A DNA stretch of 64,000 nt from Gloeocapsopsis crepidinum LEGE 06123 (GCF_015207655.1 NZ_JADEWN010000018.1:1-64000), one strand, 5' to 3'; shown: positions 26,781 through 35,756, counted from the first letter of the stretch. Notes: generated by a model from the letters alone, not told the origin. Translations and numbers: made by a program.

Positions 26781-26925
26781 TAGCATGACTCTAGACTAGC
26801 AATTTTGAGACGAAAAGAGTGATTAGTGACTAGTGGCTAGTTAGTAGTGATATTTAAAGCTGTTGCTTTTCAACTATGAGTGCGATCGCGTCATACTATT
26901 CACTAACAACGAGCTACTTCTAACA

Positions 26926-28134
26926 ATGACAAGCCTTTCTACTACTCAAACTGTACAACACCGACAACGATTTCCTGCACTAGCAAATAAAGCTTATTTT
27001 AACTATGGCGGTCAAGGACCAATGCCGCAAGCGGCGATTGATGCAGTTAATCAAGCACAAGAATACATTCAAACTCATGGTCCCTTTTCCACAAAGGTGA
27101 ATGGTTGGATTGTTGAGGAAGTCCAACAAATACGACAGGCGATCGCCTCAGAACTCAACGCCCCAACTGATGCAATTACAATTACCGAAGATGTCACGGT
27201 GGGTTGTAACATTGCCTTATGGGGTATCGATTGGCAAGCAGGCGATCGAATTTTACTCACAGACTGCGAACATCCTGGCGTCATTGCAACAACACAAGAA
27301 ATTGCGCGACGGTTCAATGTCGAAGTTTCATTTTGCCCTGTTATGGCGACTCTTAACAGCAGCGATCCGGCAAAAGTGATTGCCCAACACCTCAAACCTC
27401 AGACGCGACTCGTCGTTTTAAGTCACATTCTGTGGAATACAGGTCAAGTTTTACCCATAAACAAAATTGTGCAAGTTTGCCGAGAGTATAACAGTAAAAT
27501 ACAAATTTTAGTTGATGCAGCGCAGTCAGTTGGTTTATTACCGTTGAATTTAACCGAGTTACAAGCAGACTTTTATGCTTTTACAGGTCATAAATGGTGG
27601 TGTGGTCCTATGGGAGTCGGTGGCTTGTATGTTCGTCCAGAAGCTAGGGAATCGCTACAACCAACATTTATTGGCTGGCGTAGTATTACGATGGATAGCC
27701 AAGGTAAGCCTGTTAGTTGGCAACCTGATGGGCGACGTTATGAAGTCGCAACTTCTGCCTTTGGACAGTATTGCGGATTAAGAGCAGCGATCGCAACACA
27801 TCAACAGTGGGGAACTGCAACACAACGCTATGAACAAATTCTGCAACTGAGTCATTATCTTTGGCAACGGTTAAACGAACTATCGGATATTGTTTGTTTA
27901 CGCACTACTCCCCCCGAATCGAGTCTTGTATCATTTCAGTTAAAACAACAAGAACCTGGTAGACATAAACAGCTAGTACAGTACTTAGAATCACAAAACA
28001 TGATGACGCGCACACTCCTAGATCCTGACTGTGTTCGCGCTTGTGTTCACTACTTCACCACAACAAGTGAGATCGATCAACTCATCGCTGGAATTGAAAG
28101 TTATTGTGAAAGAGGGGTGAGGAGTGAGGGGTGA
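26926..28134 (+). CDS. Class V aminotransferase-fold PLP enzyme
   Basis: The enzyme of about 402 residues resembles cysteine desulfurase or selenocysteine lyase-type proteins. The PLP lysine lies in FTGHKWWCGPMGVGGLYVRP, and LVDAAQSVGLLPLNL precedes it with the cofactor aspartate. No catalytic cysteine loop of the IscS/SufS kind is obvious, so it may act on another amino acid, as isopenicillin N epimerase-like members do. The frame extends to a TTG at 26863, but the ATG at 26926 starts the family-like sequence. The downstream glycosyltransferase gene is 100 bases away across a repeat. Confidence 0.83.
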   Translation: MTSLSTTQTVQHRQRFPALANKAYFNYGGQGPMPQAAIDAVNQAQEYIQTHGPFSTKVNGWIVEEVQQIRQAIASELNAPTDAITITEDVTVGCNIALWGIDWQAGDRILLTDCEHPGVIATTQEIARRFNVEVSFCPVMATLNSSDPAKVIAQHLKPQTRLVVLSHILWNTGQVLPINKIVQVCREYNSKIQILVDAAQSVGLLPLNLTELQADFYAFTGHKWWCGPMGVGGLYVRPEARESLQPTFIGWRSITMDSQGKPVSWQPDGRRYEVATSAFGQYCGLRAAIATHQQWGTATQRYEQILQLSHYLWQRLNELSDIVCLRTTPPESSLVSFQLKQQEPGRHKQLVQYLESQNMMTRTLLDPDCVRACVHYFTTTSEIDQLIAGIESYCERGVRSEG

Positions 28135-28141
28135 GTGATTA

Positions 28142-28214
28142 GTTTTGAGTTTTGAATTGAAAAACTTTCTTAACTCTCTTAAACTCATAACTCAACATTC
28201 ATAACTCATAACTC
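28142..28214 (+). repeat. Intergenic AACTC/GAGTT repeat, copy B
   Basis: The element reads TTTTGAGTTTTGAATTG, then AAAACTTTCTTAACTC, then several AACTCA units. It is the longest of three copies. It lies between the aminotransferase and glycosyltransferase genes. Confidence 0.6.
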
Positions 28215-28236
28215 CCTGACCTCTGACCTCTAACAT

Positions 28237-29310
28237 ATGTTTCCTATCATCTACATAGCCGTTACTAGTCATGGATTTGGTCATGCAGCACGGACTGCAT
28301 CGGTTGTCGCGACAATTAAGAAACTCTGTCCAGAAGCGTTGTTGATTTTTGTGACAACGACACCACGCTGGTTCCTCGAATCGTACATTCAAGATGATTT
28401 TATCTATCGTCCGCGATCGTTTGATATCGGTGTAGTACAAAGCGACAGTCTTACAATGGACAAAGCCGCTACACTCGAAAAAATGCAGCACATTCGCACT
28501 CAACAAAACGCAATTGTTGCTGGGGAAGTTAACTTTATTAAGCAAAATCGTGTCGGGTTAATTTTAGCGGATGTTCCACCTTTAGCTGGAGTGATTGGTA
28601 AAACCGCAGGTGTTCCTTGTTGGACTATCAGTAATTTTGGTTGGGACTTTATTTATCGTGATTGGGGAAGTGAATTTCAGGAAATTGCCGATTGGATTTC
28701 CGACGGCTACAGTCAATGCGATCGCCTACTCCGCTTACCATTTCACGAACCAATGAGTGCGTTTAAAAATATCACGGATTTTGGTCTACCTGGTGGTTCT
28801 CCATCCCACCCAGCCGATGCGCTACGATCTACATGGAATATCACAACACCAAAAGAACGCACAATCTTACTAACTTTCGGTGGTTTAGGTTTACAGCAGA
28901 TTCCTTACGACAATGTGCAACGATTTCCCGATTGGCAATTTATCACGTTTGCTCGTAACGCCCCAAATTTACCCAACTTACTCAAAATCACCGATCCGCA
29001 ATATCGTCCAGTTGATTTTATGCAGCTTTGTGGCAGAGTTGTCTCTAAACCTGGTTTTAGTACGTTCGCCGAAGCTATTCGACAACAAGTCCCTATTGTT
29101 ACTTTGACACGTGATGATTTTGCGGAAGCAGCTTTGTTGATTGAAGGCATTAAAGATTATGCCCACCATCAAATTATTAGCCCAGCAGAATTTTTCCACA
29201 GCGGTTGGGCATTTCTGCAACAAGAACCTTTGACACCAAGAAAATCTCAAGGAATCGCCCTCGATGGCAATGAAGCGATCGCCCATGCTGTTTTAGAGTA
29301 TTTCCATTAA
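28237..29310 (+). CDS. Glycosyltransferase, GT-B fold (MurG-like)
   Basis: The 357-residue protein starts with YIAVTSHGFGHAARTASVV, a glycine/histidine-rich nucleotide-sugar transferase opening. The C-terminal half has LLTFGGLGLQQIP and then CGRVVSKPGFSTFAEAIRQQ, the usual donor-binding segment of MurG-type and related enzymes. The acceptor and donor cannot be read. N-terminal domains of this type also occur in arabinokinase-like proteins. The gene is followed 11 bases later by a YjbQ-family gene, likely the same transcript. Confidence 0.78.
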   Translation: MFPIIYIAVTSHGFGHAARTASVVATIKKLCPEALLIFVTTTPRWFLESYIQDDFIYRPRSFDIGVVQSDSLTMDKAATLEKMQHIRTQQNAIVAGEVNFIKQNRVGLILADVPPLAGVIGKTAGVPCWTISNFGWDFIYRDWGSEFQEIADWISDGYSQCDRLLRLPFHEPMSAFKNITDFGLPGGSPSHPADALRSTWNITTPKERTILLTFGGLGLQQIPYDNVQRFPDWQFITFARNAPNLPNLLKITDPQYRPVDFMQLCGRVVSKPGFSTFAEAIRQQVPIVTLTRDDFAEAALLIEGIKDYAHHQIISPAEFFHSGWAFLQQEPLTPRKSQGIALDGNEAIAHAVLEYFH

Positions 29311-29321
29311 TTTAGTTAACA

Positions 29322-29735
29322 ATGCACTACCATAAAATCTTAAGAATTTCCACGCAAGGCAAATCTCTTAATAATGTCACTACCAAAATTGAATCACTTG
29401 TTGCTGAATCAGGTGTAGAAACAGGAATTTGTCATTTATTCCTGCGTCATACTTCTGCTAGCGTTGTGATTCAAGAAAATGCTGATCCTGACGTGCTGAA
29501 AGATTTAGAAAACTTCTTAGCAAAACTCGTTCCTGAAGATGCTTATTATATCCACAGTGCTGAAGGATCTGATGATATGCCAGCACATATTCGTACAGTA
29601 CTTACGCATACATCAGAACAAATTCCAATTGCAAGAGGCGAGTTATTATTGGGAACTTGGCAAGGTATATACATTTGGGAACATCGACGACGTAGCCATA
29701 GCAGAGAACTTGTTGTTCACATTACGGGAATGTAG
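29322..29735 (+). CDS. yjbQ: YjbQ family protein (secondary thiamine-phosphate synthase family)
   Basis: The 137-residue protein matches the UPF0047/YjbQ family across its length: LFLRHTSASVVIQENADPDV, DDMPAHIRTVL, LGTWQGIYIWEHR and ELVVHITG. Family members have weak thiamine-phosphate synthase activity when overproduced, but the natural role is unclear. It is 11 bases after the glycosyltransferase gene and probably co-transcribed. All conserved His residues appear present. Confidence 0.92.
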   Translation: MHYHKILRISTQGKSLNNVTTKIESLVAESGVETGICHLFLRHTSASVVIQENADPDVLKDLENFLAKLVPEDAYYIHSAEGSDDMPAHIRTVLTHTSEQIPIARGELLLGTWQGIYIWEHRRRSHSRELVVHITGM

Positions 29736-30056
29736 TTTTAAAAGTTTTGAGTTTTGAATTATAAAGAATCTTATTAACTCAGCACTTATAACTCTTTAAA
29801 AACTCCTAATCTTTTGAATAATTCCGCAAAGCGGTAAATAAAGTCGTCTTTGTTTAAAGAATAGAAGTTGACTTTATATTTTTTAATCACTCTAAAGACT
29901 TAAGCATTATTACTGTAAATAATCAACCTGACTCCTAGATTACGGTTAGCCTGTAAAATATAATACGGTTTTTTCTATAGATATAGATTTACAAGTTTCT
30001 TTCTAACGAAAGAGACAACTGACTCGTATATTTTCTAAATTGAATTTAGTAAGTTC
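29736..30056. other. Intergenic region after yjbQ
   Basis: It holds repeat copy C and then a small hairpin CCGC-aaa-GCGG near 29823. A longer AAAGTC...GACTTT pair around 29841-29873 follows; the latter resembles a decayed copy of the two-hairpin repeat. The right part is AT-rich promoter DNA with a -10-like TATAAT. No gene is seen. Confidence 0.35.
29743..29794 (+). repeat. Intergenic AACTC/GAGTT repeat, copy C
   Basis: It begins AGTTTTGAGTTTTGAATT, which matches copy B exactly over 18 bases. It continues TTATTAACTCAGCACTTATA and ends AACTC. It follows the yjbQ stop by a few bases. Confidence 0.6.
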
Positions 30057-30083
30057 ATGATGTTCAACTTACTAAAAAGTATT

Positions 30084-30416
30084 ATGGCTAAGCAACTGAA
30101 AAAGAAACCAATCGAACAGCCCGTAAGTCGAGATTGGCATACACGAGAAGAACCTACTGCTAAAGAAAGGAATTTAACAGTTAACCCTGGTGATATCGTT
30201 ACTGACGAGTCAAAATCTGTTGAAGAAAAAGCTCAACAAGTTGCTGTAGATGCACCTGATATTACAGGTGACTGGATTTTAGTTCCCACTTACTTTATCG
30301 TTGAATATCCAGATGGTAAAAAGCAAGCTCTACACCATGTCAGAGATGCTAAGAAGATTTCTGATGTCATTCGTTTAGCACGAGTTGATGATAAGGGAAA
30401 TCGCGTTTGGTGGTAA
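30084..30416 (+). CDS. Hypothetical protein, likely cyanobacterial
   Basis: About 110 residues with a basic N-terminus (MAKQLKKKPIEQPVSRDWHT), an acidic middle, and a C-terminal region WILVPTYFIVEYPDGKKQAL, then HHVRDAKKISDVIRLARVDD. The C-terminal segment looks like a small globular fold. An upstream in-frame ATG at 30057 would add nine residues. No family was recognised. It converges on the PspA-like gene with only 15 bases between stops. Confidence 0.6.
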   Translation: MAKQLKKKPIEQPVSRDWHTREEPTAKERNLTVNPGDIVTDESKSVEEKAQQVAVDAPDITGDWILVPTYFIVEYPDGKKQALHHVRDAKKISDVIRLARVDDKGNRVWW

Positions 30417-30431
30417 GTTTCGTGGCTAGAT

Positions 30432-31046
30432 TCAGTTCTCATTACCAATAAGTTCTTCAACTGCTTTAGCTTGTATTTCTTGCATCAAAATTTTTTCTTC
30501 CATTTGCTCAAAGGCTTCAATTTCACTGCTGGTACTTATAGCTCTGTCGTTACTGTGCATCTCATCTGTAATAACTTTGCTTTCCAATTTAGCTTGTGTT
30601 TCTAGTATCAAAACTTGTTCTTCTATCCGATCCAAGGCTTCGATTCGCATCAGAATCCTTTTTTCTACTTGTTCAAAGGCTTCTATCGCACTGCTGGTAC
30701 TCAACTGTTCCACTCTACTCTGAACTTTAGTTTGAGAAATTTTACTTTCCCACGCCCTCAATCTGCACTTCAGGTTTTCAACGTGAGCAGTTTGTTCATC
30801 CAATTGATTTTTGAGTAGATTGGCAGTTGCGACTGCAAGCTTTTCTTGCTCCCATGCAAGATTAACTAAACTTTCATTCCCTTTTTGCAAAGCTTGCTGT
30901 ACTCTGTCTTGCCATTTTTTAACTTCAATTGCGGCTAGATTATACTGTTGATCTGTACGCTTTCGAGCAGCAATTGCCATAGCAACAGAGGAACGAAATA
31001 CTCTTAACTGCGCATCAATAATATATAAATCGTTGTATAAACTCAT
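30432..31046 (-). CDS. Divergent PspA/IM30-like coiled-coil protein
   Basis: The 204-residue coiled coil resembles PspA/Vipp1 helices. SVAMAIAARKRTDQQYNLA corresponds to the family's QAVAxxIAxxKRTExQYNxA. WQDRVQQALQKGNESL and LKNQLDEQTAHVENLKCRL also align by eye. The family's N-terminal amphipathic membrane-binding helix is missing, and the product is shorter than the usual 220-260 residues. The C-terminal motif TSSxIEAFEQxEExIL appears twice, about 53 residues apart, as an internal duplication. It may have a changed membrane or scaffolding role. Confidence 0.6.
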   Translation of the reverse strand: MSLYNDLYIIDAQLRVFRSSVAMAIAARKRTDQQYNLAAIEVKKWQDRVQQALQKGNESLVNLAWEQEKLAVATANLLKNQLDEQTAHVENLKCRLRAWESKISQTKVQSRVEQLSTSSAIEAFEQVEKRILMRIEALDRIEEQVLILETQAKLESKVITDEMHSNDRAISTSSEIEAFEQMEEKILMQEIQAKAVEELIGNEN

Positions 31047-31351
31047 GATTCCTGGTTTTTAAATTTTCATAATCTACAGGAGCTTTTGTTTATAAAAACT
31101 TAATGGCTCAAAAAATACTGTTGTAATAAATAGCAATAAGTTATTCAAGTCGATAGCTTTAATTTGACACATAATGGCTTCAAGTCACTACCGTATTTAT
31201 AAGGAAGCCTTTATGAAGAATGTGTGAAGATTCTAAAAATATTAAATCAACCTTCCTTTTAGAAAATTCAATATCCTAATATTTTGCAATTTTTCTTTTT
31301 AAATGAAAGGTAAAGCTGAATTCGCTAGTTTAACTAAGGGTGCAAATTTTG
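31047..31351. other. Intergenic region between PspA-like and fibrillin genes
   Basis: About 300 AT-rich bases between divergent genes, so both promoters are probably here. I see no small ORF, hairpin or recognised operator. Confidence 0.3.
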
Positions 31352-32077
31352 ATGATTAATGTAGTTCATTCAAATCAGTTAAGTTCTCAAAGTACATCAG
31401 AACTTAAAACTGAACTATTAAAGCGAGTTAAAGGACGAGATACTGATTCTTTAAGTACTAAAGTCCAGTATTATAAAAATATACTGACACCATATATTGA
31501 GGAGTTGACGCAACGAAATCCTTACCCAGTAGTAGCAGAACAAATTCCCCTTGTTCTTGGCGTTTGGACACCTGTATGGTCAACGATACCTTTTCACGAT
31601 ACTCTACCAGGGCGCAGTAGAGAACACTCGTATCAAATTTTTCATGATGACAGCTACTACGCTAACATCGCTCGATATACTCCAGGACAAAATACTTTCT
31701 GGCAAAAACTGTCTACGAAATTACCAGCAATAGATTTAATGGTAATGCAAAAGTATGCTGTAAGAGATAACAAATGGTACATCCAAAATGTAAGTATTGA
31801 GCAGGCTTTTCGCAATCGAGAAATTCCTTTAACAATTGAAGATGCAGAAAATTGGTTTAGTACTGTAGTCAATAATAAATTTCAATTGGCACAAGAAGAA
31901 CTTCCGCAAGCGCTTGATTTAAAATTAGACAGCAAGACTGTTAAGAAATTGGAGAAAACTTACCTAGCGACTCCACACTTAGAGCATCTTTATATCGATC
32001 GCGACCTCCGAATTGTGAAAACTCAACGTGAGGCATCACAACGACCAAGTTATACAATTGCCATACGCAGACAGTAA
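31352..32077 (+). CDS. PAP/fibrillin family protein
   Basis: The protein of about 241 residues has the plastid lipid-associated protein pattern. LGVWTPVWSTIPFHDTLPG matches the opening strand and LYIDRDLRIVKTQREASQ the conserved C-terminal strand. These lipocalin-like proteins attach to thylakoids or lipid bodies and are linked to photoprotection. An AAGGG about 11 bases before the ATG at 31352 supports that start over a GTG at 31340. The next gene, nif3-like, begins 17 bases after its stop, which suggests co-transcription. Confidence 0.72.
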   Translation: MINVVHSNQLSSQSTSELKTELLKRVKGRDTDSLSTKVQYYKNILTPYIEELTQRNPYPVVAEQIPLVLGVWTPVWSTIPFHDTLPGRSREHSYQIFHDDSYYANIARYTPGQNTFWQKLSTKLPAIDLMVMQKYAVRDNKWYIQNVSIEQAFRNREIPLTIEDAENWFSTVVNNKFQLAQEELPQALDLKLDSKTVKKLEKTYLATPHLEHLYIDRDLRIVKTQREASQRPSYTIAIRRQ

Positions 32078-32094
32078 ATCAAGTCAGATAGTAT

Positions 32095-32904
32095 ATGAAA
32101 ATTGCGGAACTGATCGCTTGGTTTGAAGCATGGGCAAGTCCGGCTTGGCAAGAAAGCTGGGATAATTGTGGTTGGCAGATTGAACCTGGAGTTTTAGAAG
32201 AGTCAGCACGAGTTCTTATTTGCTTGACTCCAACTCTGGCAGTGATGGAAGAAGCGATCGCCCTTCAGACTGCAGGAACTCCTGTCAACTTAATCTTTGC
32301 CCACCATCCTTTAATTTTTAAGCCAGTCAAATCTTTACAAACTGGAGATGCGATCGCCGAAATAACACGATTAGCATTTCATCATCAAATTGGCATTTAC
32401 ACAGCGCACACGAATTTCGATCAAGTTGCCGATGGTACGGCTGATGTTCTAGCGCAGGTGTTAGAACTCAAGCACACTACTCCCATTGTAGAAACGCAAG
32501 CAGGGTTAGGATACGGTCGTGTAGGGTTTCTAGAGCCGACTTTAACTTTACAGGAACTTCTTACCAAAATTTACACTCAGCTTCATCCACCTGATGTCAT
32601 TTTCTCCCCAGAAGCAAACCGAGAGCAAACAATTGAACGTCTAGCAGTATTAGGTGGTTCGGGGGCTAGTTTTATCTCAGACGTTGTGAAAACTGGTGCA
32701 CAAGCCTATTTAACGTCTGATTGCAAATTTCATCAATTCCAGGAAAGTCGCGATCGCGGTTTAATTCTCATCGATGCTGGACATTATGCTACTGAACGCC
32801 CTGCTTGCGCTCATTTAGTCGCAAAATTGCAAGACTTAAGGCTTGAATGGGTACAATTAAGTCAAAAAGATGAAGACTTTCGGCAATTTTACGGTAAATA
32901 TTAA
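32095..32904 (+). CDS. Nif3-like dinuclear metal center protein
   Basis: The 269-residue protein has the Nif3/YbgI/DUF34 signature. The metal-binding histidines are in NLIFAHHPLIFKP and YTAHTNFD, and a later LILIDAGHYATERPA supplies the C-terminal ligand His and Glu. Members form a toroidal hexamer with two metal ions per subunit; the reaction is unsettled. The size and motif order are normal. It is probably co-transcribed with the fibrillin gene. Confidence 0.92.
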   Translation: MKIAELIAWFEAWASPAWQESWDNCGWQIEPGVLEESARVLICLTPTLAVMEEAIALQTAGTPVNLIFAHHPLIFKPVKSLQTGDAIAEITRLAFHHQIGIYTAHTNFDQVADGTADVLAQVLELKHTTPIVETQAGLGYGRVGFLEPTLTLQELLTKIYTQLHPPDVIFSPEANREQTIERLAVLGGSGASFISDVVKTGAQAYLTSDCKFHQFQESRDRGLILIDAGHYATERPACAHLVAKLQDLRLEWVQLSQKDEDFRQFYGKY

Positions 32905-33360
32905 CTAATAATTTTGCTATAAAAAGATGAAGTATCGCAAAACAATGAGTTAGAATCATTTACATTAGGATCAAGCCGTATGAGTCCCTAGACTCGAAAG
33001 TTATATCACTTGACAGAAAGTGGTAACAAAAAATACCGAATTAACGGTAATAATGTGTTTTGCCAATCAAAAAAAAGTTCTAGTCAATGGCAAGCGCTGG
33101 CTTGATTGAGGCAAATGCCTCATTGCTGTAAACTAAACCCAACTTCTTTGAATAATGTTGCAAATTCAACATCTCAAGCTCAGAAGCGGTCTACATAGCT
33201 AGCGACTTAGGAGGCAAAAAATGATAAAAACAATAAAAGTTGCTGGCAAGAGATTTTTCACACAAAGTGGAAATCCTGCAAACTGAGCAATATTCAACTG
33301 GGGCAAAACCCAGATCTATGTACAGATTTAACCTACGTTGTAAAAGGGCAGAAGCGATAG
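32905..33360. other. 456-bp region upstream of a conserved small gene, with hairpins
   Basis: A TTGACA hexamer lies at about 33009 with a weak -10 region. Inverted repeats include TGAGGC-aaat-GCCTCA (33107-33122) and CTGGG-gcaaaa-CCCAG (33297-33312). No ORF stands out. A long structured leader or small RNA in front of the 102-residue gene is possible, but no known riboswitch was recognised. Confidence 0.4.
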
Positions 33361-33669
33361 ATGCTACACCGCAAGATTTATCAATTGTGTGGCGACGGGC
33401 GTGAAGTATGCGTTTTCTTGCGGGACCAGCAACGCTGGATAGAACGCGCCCGCATCATCGACATCGAAGGGGATTTAGTTACCCTACGTTATGAAACAGA
33501 AGAAGAAGACGAGGTTTGTTCTTGGGAAGAAATGGTTCGTCTAGAAAGCATTGGTGCTGTAACTCAAAAACTAGCTTCAGTACCACGCGGCAACGCTGAA
33601 CCATTAGTTTCTGAAGATTGTCCAGAAGCAGAGCGAATTCGTCGTTATACTGACTCTAATCCTGATTAA
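33361..33669 (+). CDS. Conserved cyanobacterial protein (probably DUF6679)
   Basis: The 102-residue soluble protein reads MLHRKIYQLCGDGREVCVFL, then RWIERARIIDIEGDLVTLRY and CSWEEMVRLESIGAVTQ. I associate this highly conserved sequence with a cyanobacteria-only family labelled DUF6679; the label is from memory. The strand-rich core with an acidic EEEDE patch looks like a small SH3-type barrel. It is monocistronic, with a long leader upstream and repeats downstream. Function is unknown. Confidence 0.78.
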   Translation: MLHRKIYQLCGDGREVCVFLRDQQRWIERARIIDIEGDLVTLRYETEEEDEVCSWEEMVRLESIGAVTQKLASVPRGNAEPLVSEDCPEAERIRRYTDSNPD

Positions 33670-33670
33670 A

Positions 33671-33767
33671 GTGGCTAGTTTCTAGTGACTAGTCTCTAGT
33701 GGCTAGTAAAGAGAAAGTAGCAGACTGATTGAAGTGGCTAGTGGCTAGAAAAGAGAAAGTAGGAGAC
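33671..33767 (+). repeat. Degenerate tandem repeats (TAGTGGCTAG type)
   Basis: Units TAGTGGCTAG and TAGTGACTAG recur, and a 27-bp unit (GTGGCTAG-AAAGAGAAAGTAG-AGAC) occurs at 33699-33725 and 33741-33767 with two mismatches. Similar short strings occur near 26821-26850. This fits the short tandem repeats common in cyanobacterial spacers. Confidence 0.7.
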
Positions 33768-33804
33768 AAAATAAAAGTTTCTTACTTTCTCAAATTCTCA
33801 AAAA

Positions 33805-35469
33805 CTATTCTTCATTATTGCGCTCATAAGCAGGGCAGTAACCTTCTGGTGTCACCTTAAACCCGAATAGAGGAGACGCTTGATTTAAACATCGCTGTCC
33901 GCGCTGAAATTTACAGGTAGCGCAGCAACTAACCTCGCTAGCGATTAAGCGATCGCTTGTTTGATTAAGTAACTCGCGCTGTGACAAACCGCGAATAACT
34001 AATTCTTCTCCTTGCCAACGGGCTTCAACTAAGCCTGTATCCGCAAAAACACGCCAACGAGGATCGGCAATGATTGCTTCCGGCAGCGTGATTGTAATTA
34101 CTGTGCCCAACTCATTTAATTCACCTTCATAGTTAGTTTCTGGCGCTGCTGGTTGAATAAAAGTATCGCCAACTGGTAAATCTACGATTGTGCCGCTTGC
34201 TGGAGAATGTAAATGGTAGCGATTTTGCAGTTCATCTAAACCAGTCAGATCTGCGAGATATGCAGGCGAACCATGCACGAAAATAACGTGTTGTGGTCGT
34301 AAGTTATGAATCAGTTGCGTAATTCCAGGACCATCACTGTGCTGGGCGAGTAGATATGTTTCTACGATAGTTGTCGGTACTAACGAGGAAGATTGAGGGA
34401 CTAATTCTGGCAATGATTGAGGATGGGGAAGCAAACGCCCTGGCTTCTCTGGTAGGAGAATCAGCCAAGGACCTGTTTTGGGTTGGCAATATTGTTGTAA
34501 ATCCGCGCTTTCATCAGTGATAACGATGTAGGGATTGCCGACATCAGCCCGCTGCTGCGGTGTTATTCTGCGCATTCGGGGACGTACCCGTTCATCCCAA
34601 AATAATGGTTGATGGCGAGCAAAGTTCTGCACTGCTGCAGGTAGTTGAGGTAGCATTTCTAGGTAAGCATCGCAGCCAGCAGCAACCATACCATCAACCC
34701 AAATATCTAAATCGCGACCTGTGAAGCTGTGATGACTCCGCAGTAACATGAGAATTTCTTGTCCAATTCCCAGCGTTGGAGTTGGCATCAAAACACAATA
34801 TCCTTGAGCGATCGCGCGATTGATACGTTCTGCTAGTTGATTTTCTTGAGTCCGCCGATGCGGATGTCGTGCTGTACCGTAACTACCTTCAATAATTAAC
34901 ACATCTGGCTTTAACCCGCGTAATTCCTCTAATGGCATTCCTTCAACTAAGCGGGAATTTGATAAGAAAAAGTCACCTGTGTAGAGTAATGAATATGTTC
35001 GCTGTGGTGTGGTGTAAGTCAATAAAATTGCGGCTGCACCTGGTAAATGTCCTGCAGGAAACAACTCCGCACTCAAACCATCTTGAAACTCGACAGGCGA
35101 TCGCCACGGTAATGCTTGACAAAACTGCGGAATCTGGTTTGTTCCTAACCAGTTGAGGGGTAATAATTGCGTTGTCGCTTCGCTGGCGTAGATAGGTAAC
35201 GAAGGAAAAGCTTGATGTAGTGCGAGTAAGCCTTGGGCGTGATCGGGATGCGCGTGAGTGCACAAAACCAAATCGGCTGGTGGCGATCGCTTCCCTTTTT
35301 TCAGGATAGAAATGTCTTCTATACCACAGTCAAGTAAAATTCTATAGGGTCCCATCCGTACCAGTAAACATACACCTTCATCAGCATGATGAACGCTGTA
35401 TGGGAAACACTCTAGTTCTGAACTTGTTTCTCCAGTAGAACGGGAGGCTGTAGGTATACGTTCGCTCAT
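33805..35469 (-). CDS. MBL-fold, beta-CASP type metallo-hydrolase
   Basis: The protein of about 554 residues starts with a metallo-beta-lactamase domain carrying THAHPDHAQG (the HxHxDH metal site), GHLPGAAAILL and YTGDFFLS. A beta-CASP insertion and PQHVIFVHGSPAYLADL follow. Such enzymes are usually exo/endoribonucleases. A C-terminal cysteine segment (CCATCKFQRGQRC) resembles a small metal site and is an add-on to the core. The ATG at 35469 has a GGAGG six bases upstream and is preferred over a GTG at 35481. Confidence 0.82.
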   Translation of the reverse strand: MSERIPTASRSTGETSSELECFPYSVHHADEGVCLLVRMGPYRILLDCGIEDISILKKGKRSPPADLVLCTHAHPDHAQGLLALHQAFPSLPIYASEATTQLLPLNWLGTNQIPQFCQALPWRSPVEFQDGLSAELFPAGHLPGAAAILLTYTTPQRTYSLLYTGDFFLSNSRLVEGMPLEELRGLKPDVLIIEGSYGTARHPHRRTQENQLAERINRAIAQGYCVLMPTPTLGIGQEILMLLRSHHSFTGRDLDIWVDGMVAAGCDAYLEMLPQLPAAVQNFARHQPLFWDERVRPRMRRITPQQRADVGNPYIVITDESADLQQYCQPKTGPWLILLPEKPGRLLPHPQSLPELVPQSSSLVPTTIVETYLLAQHSDGPGITQLIHNLRPQHVIFVHGSPAYLADLTGLDELQNRYHLHSPASGTIVDLPVGDTFIQPAAPETNYEGELNELGTVITITLPEAIIADPRWRVFADTGLVEARWQGEELVIRGLSQRELLNQTSDRLIASEVSCCATCKFQRGQRCLNQASPLFGFKVTPEGYCPAYERNNEE

Positions 35470-35565
35470 GTACACCTCCACCTAAACCCAGTGCAGGCTA
35501 GAAGCTAGAGAATAGATTATCTGATTGATAGACCTCACCCCTGATTTAACTATGCGATCGCTGTT

Positions 35566-35688
35566 TTAGTGGGCAGAACCGTTACCGTGATAATTGTCTG
35601 AGTCATAAAAGCCATTTTTGGTGCCAAAGAATAAGCACGATACAGTAAAAATGACTGTCAATCCCACGAGAATCAGCTTTACATCCAT
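35566..35688 (-). CDS. psb35: Small single-helix thylakoid-type protein, probably Psb35
   Basis: The 40-residue ORF runs from ATG 35688 to a TAA at 35566. It has a GAGGA ribosome binding site about nine bases upstream. It encodes [20 protein letters not shown] and then [20 protein letters not shown]: one membrane helix and a short polar tail. This strongly resembles small cyanobacterial proteins I know as Psb35, which stabilise the CP47 assembly module with high-light-inducible proteins. The name is from memory; the coding call is firmer. It diverges from the glycosylase gene and precedes the MBL gene. Confidence 0.68.
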   Translation of the reverse strand: MDVKLILVGLTVIFTVSCLFFGTKNGFYDSDNYHGNGSAH

Positions 35689-35756
35689 TTTTGCACTTCC
35701 TCAACCTTCACTTCAGGATAAAATTACCAAAGTCAACTTTGACTTATGTAAATTGC

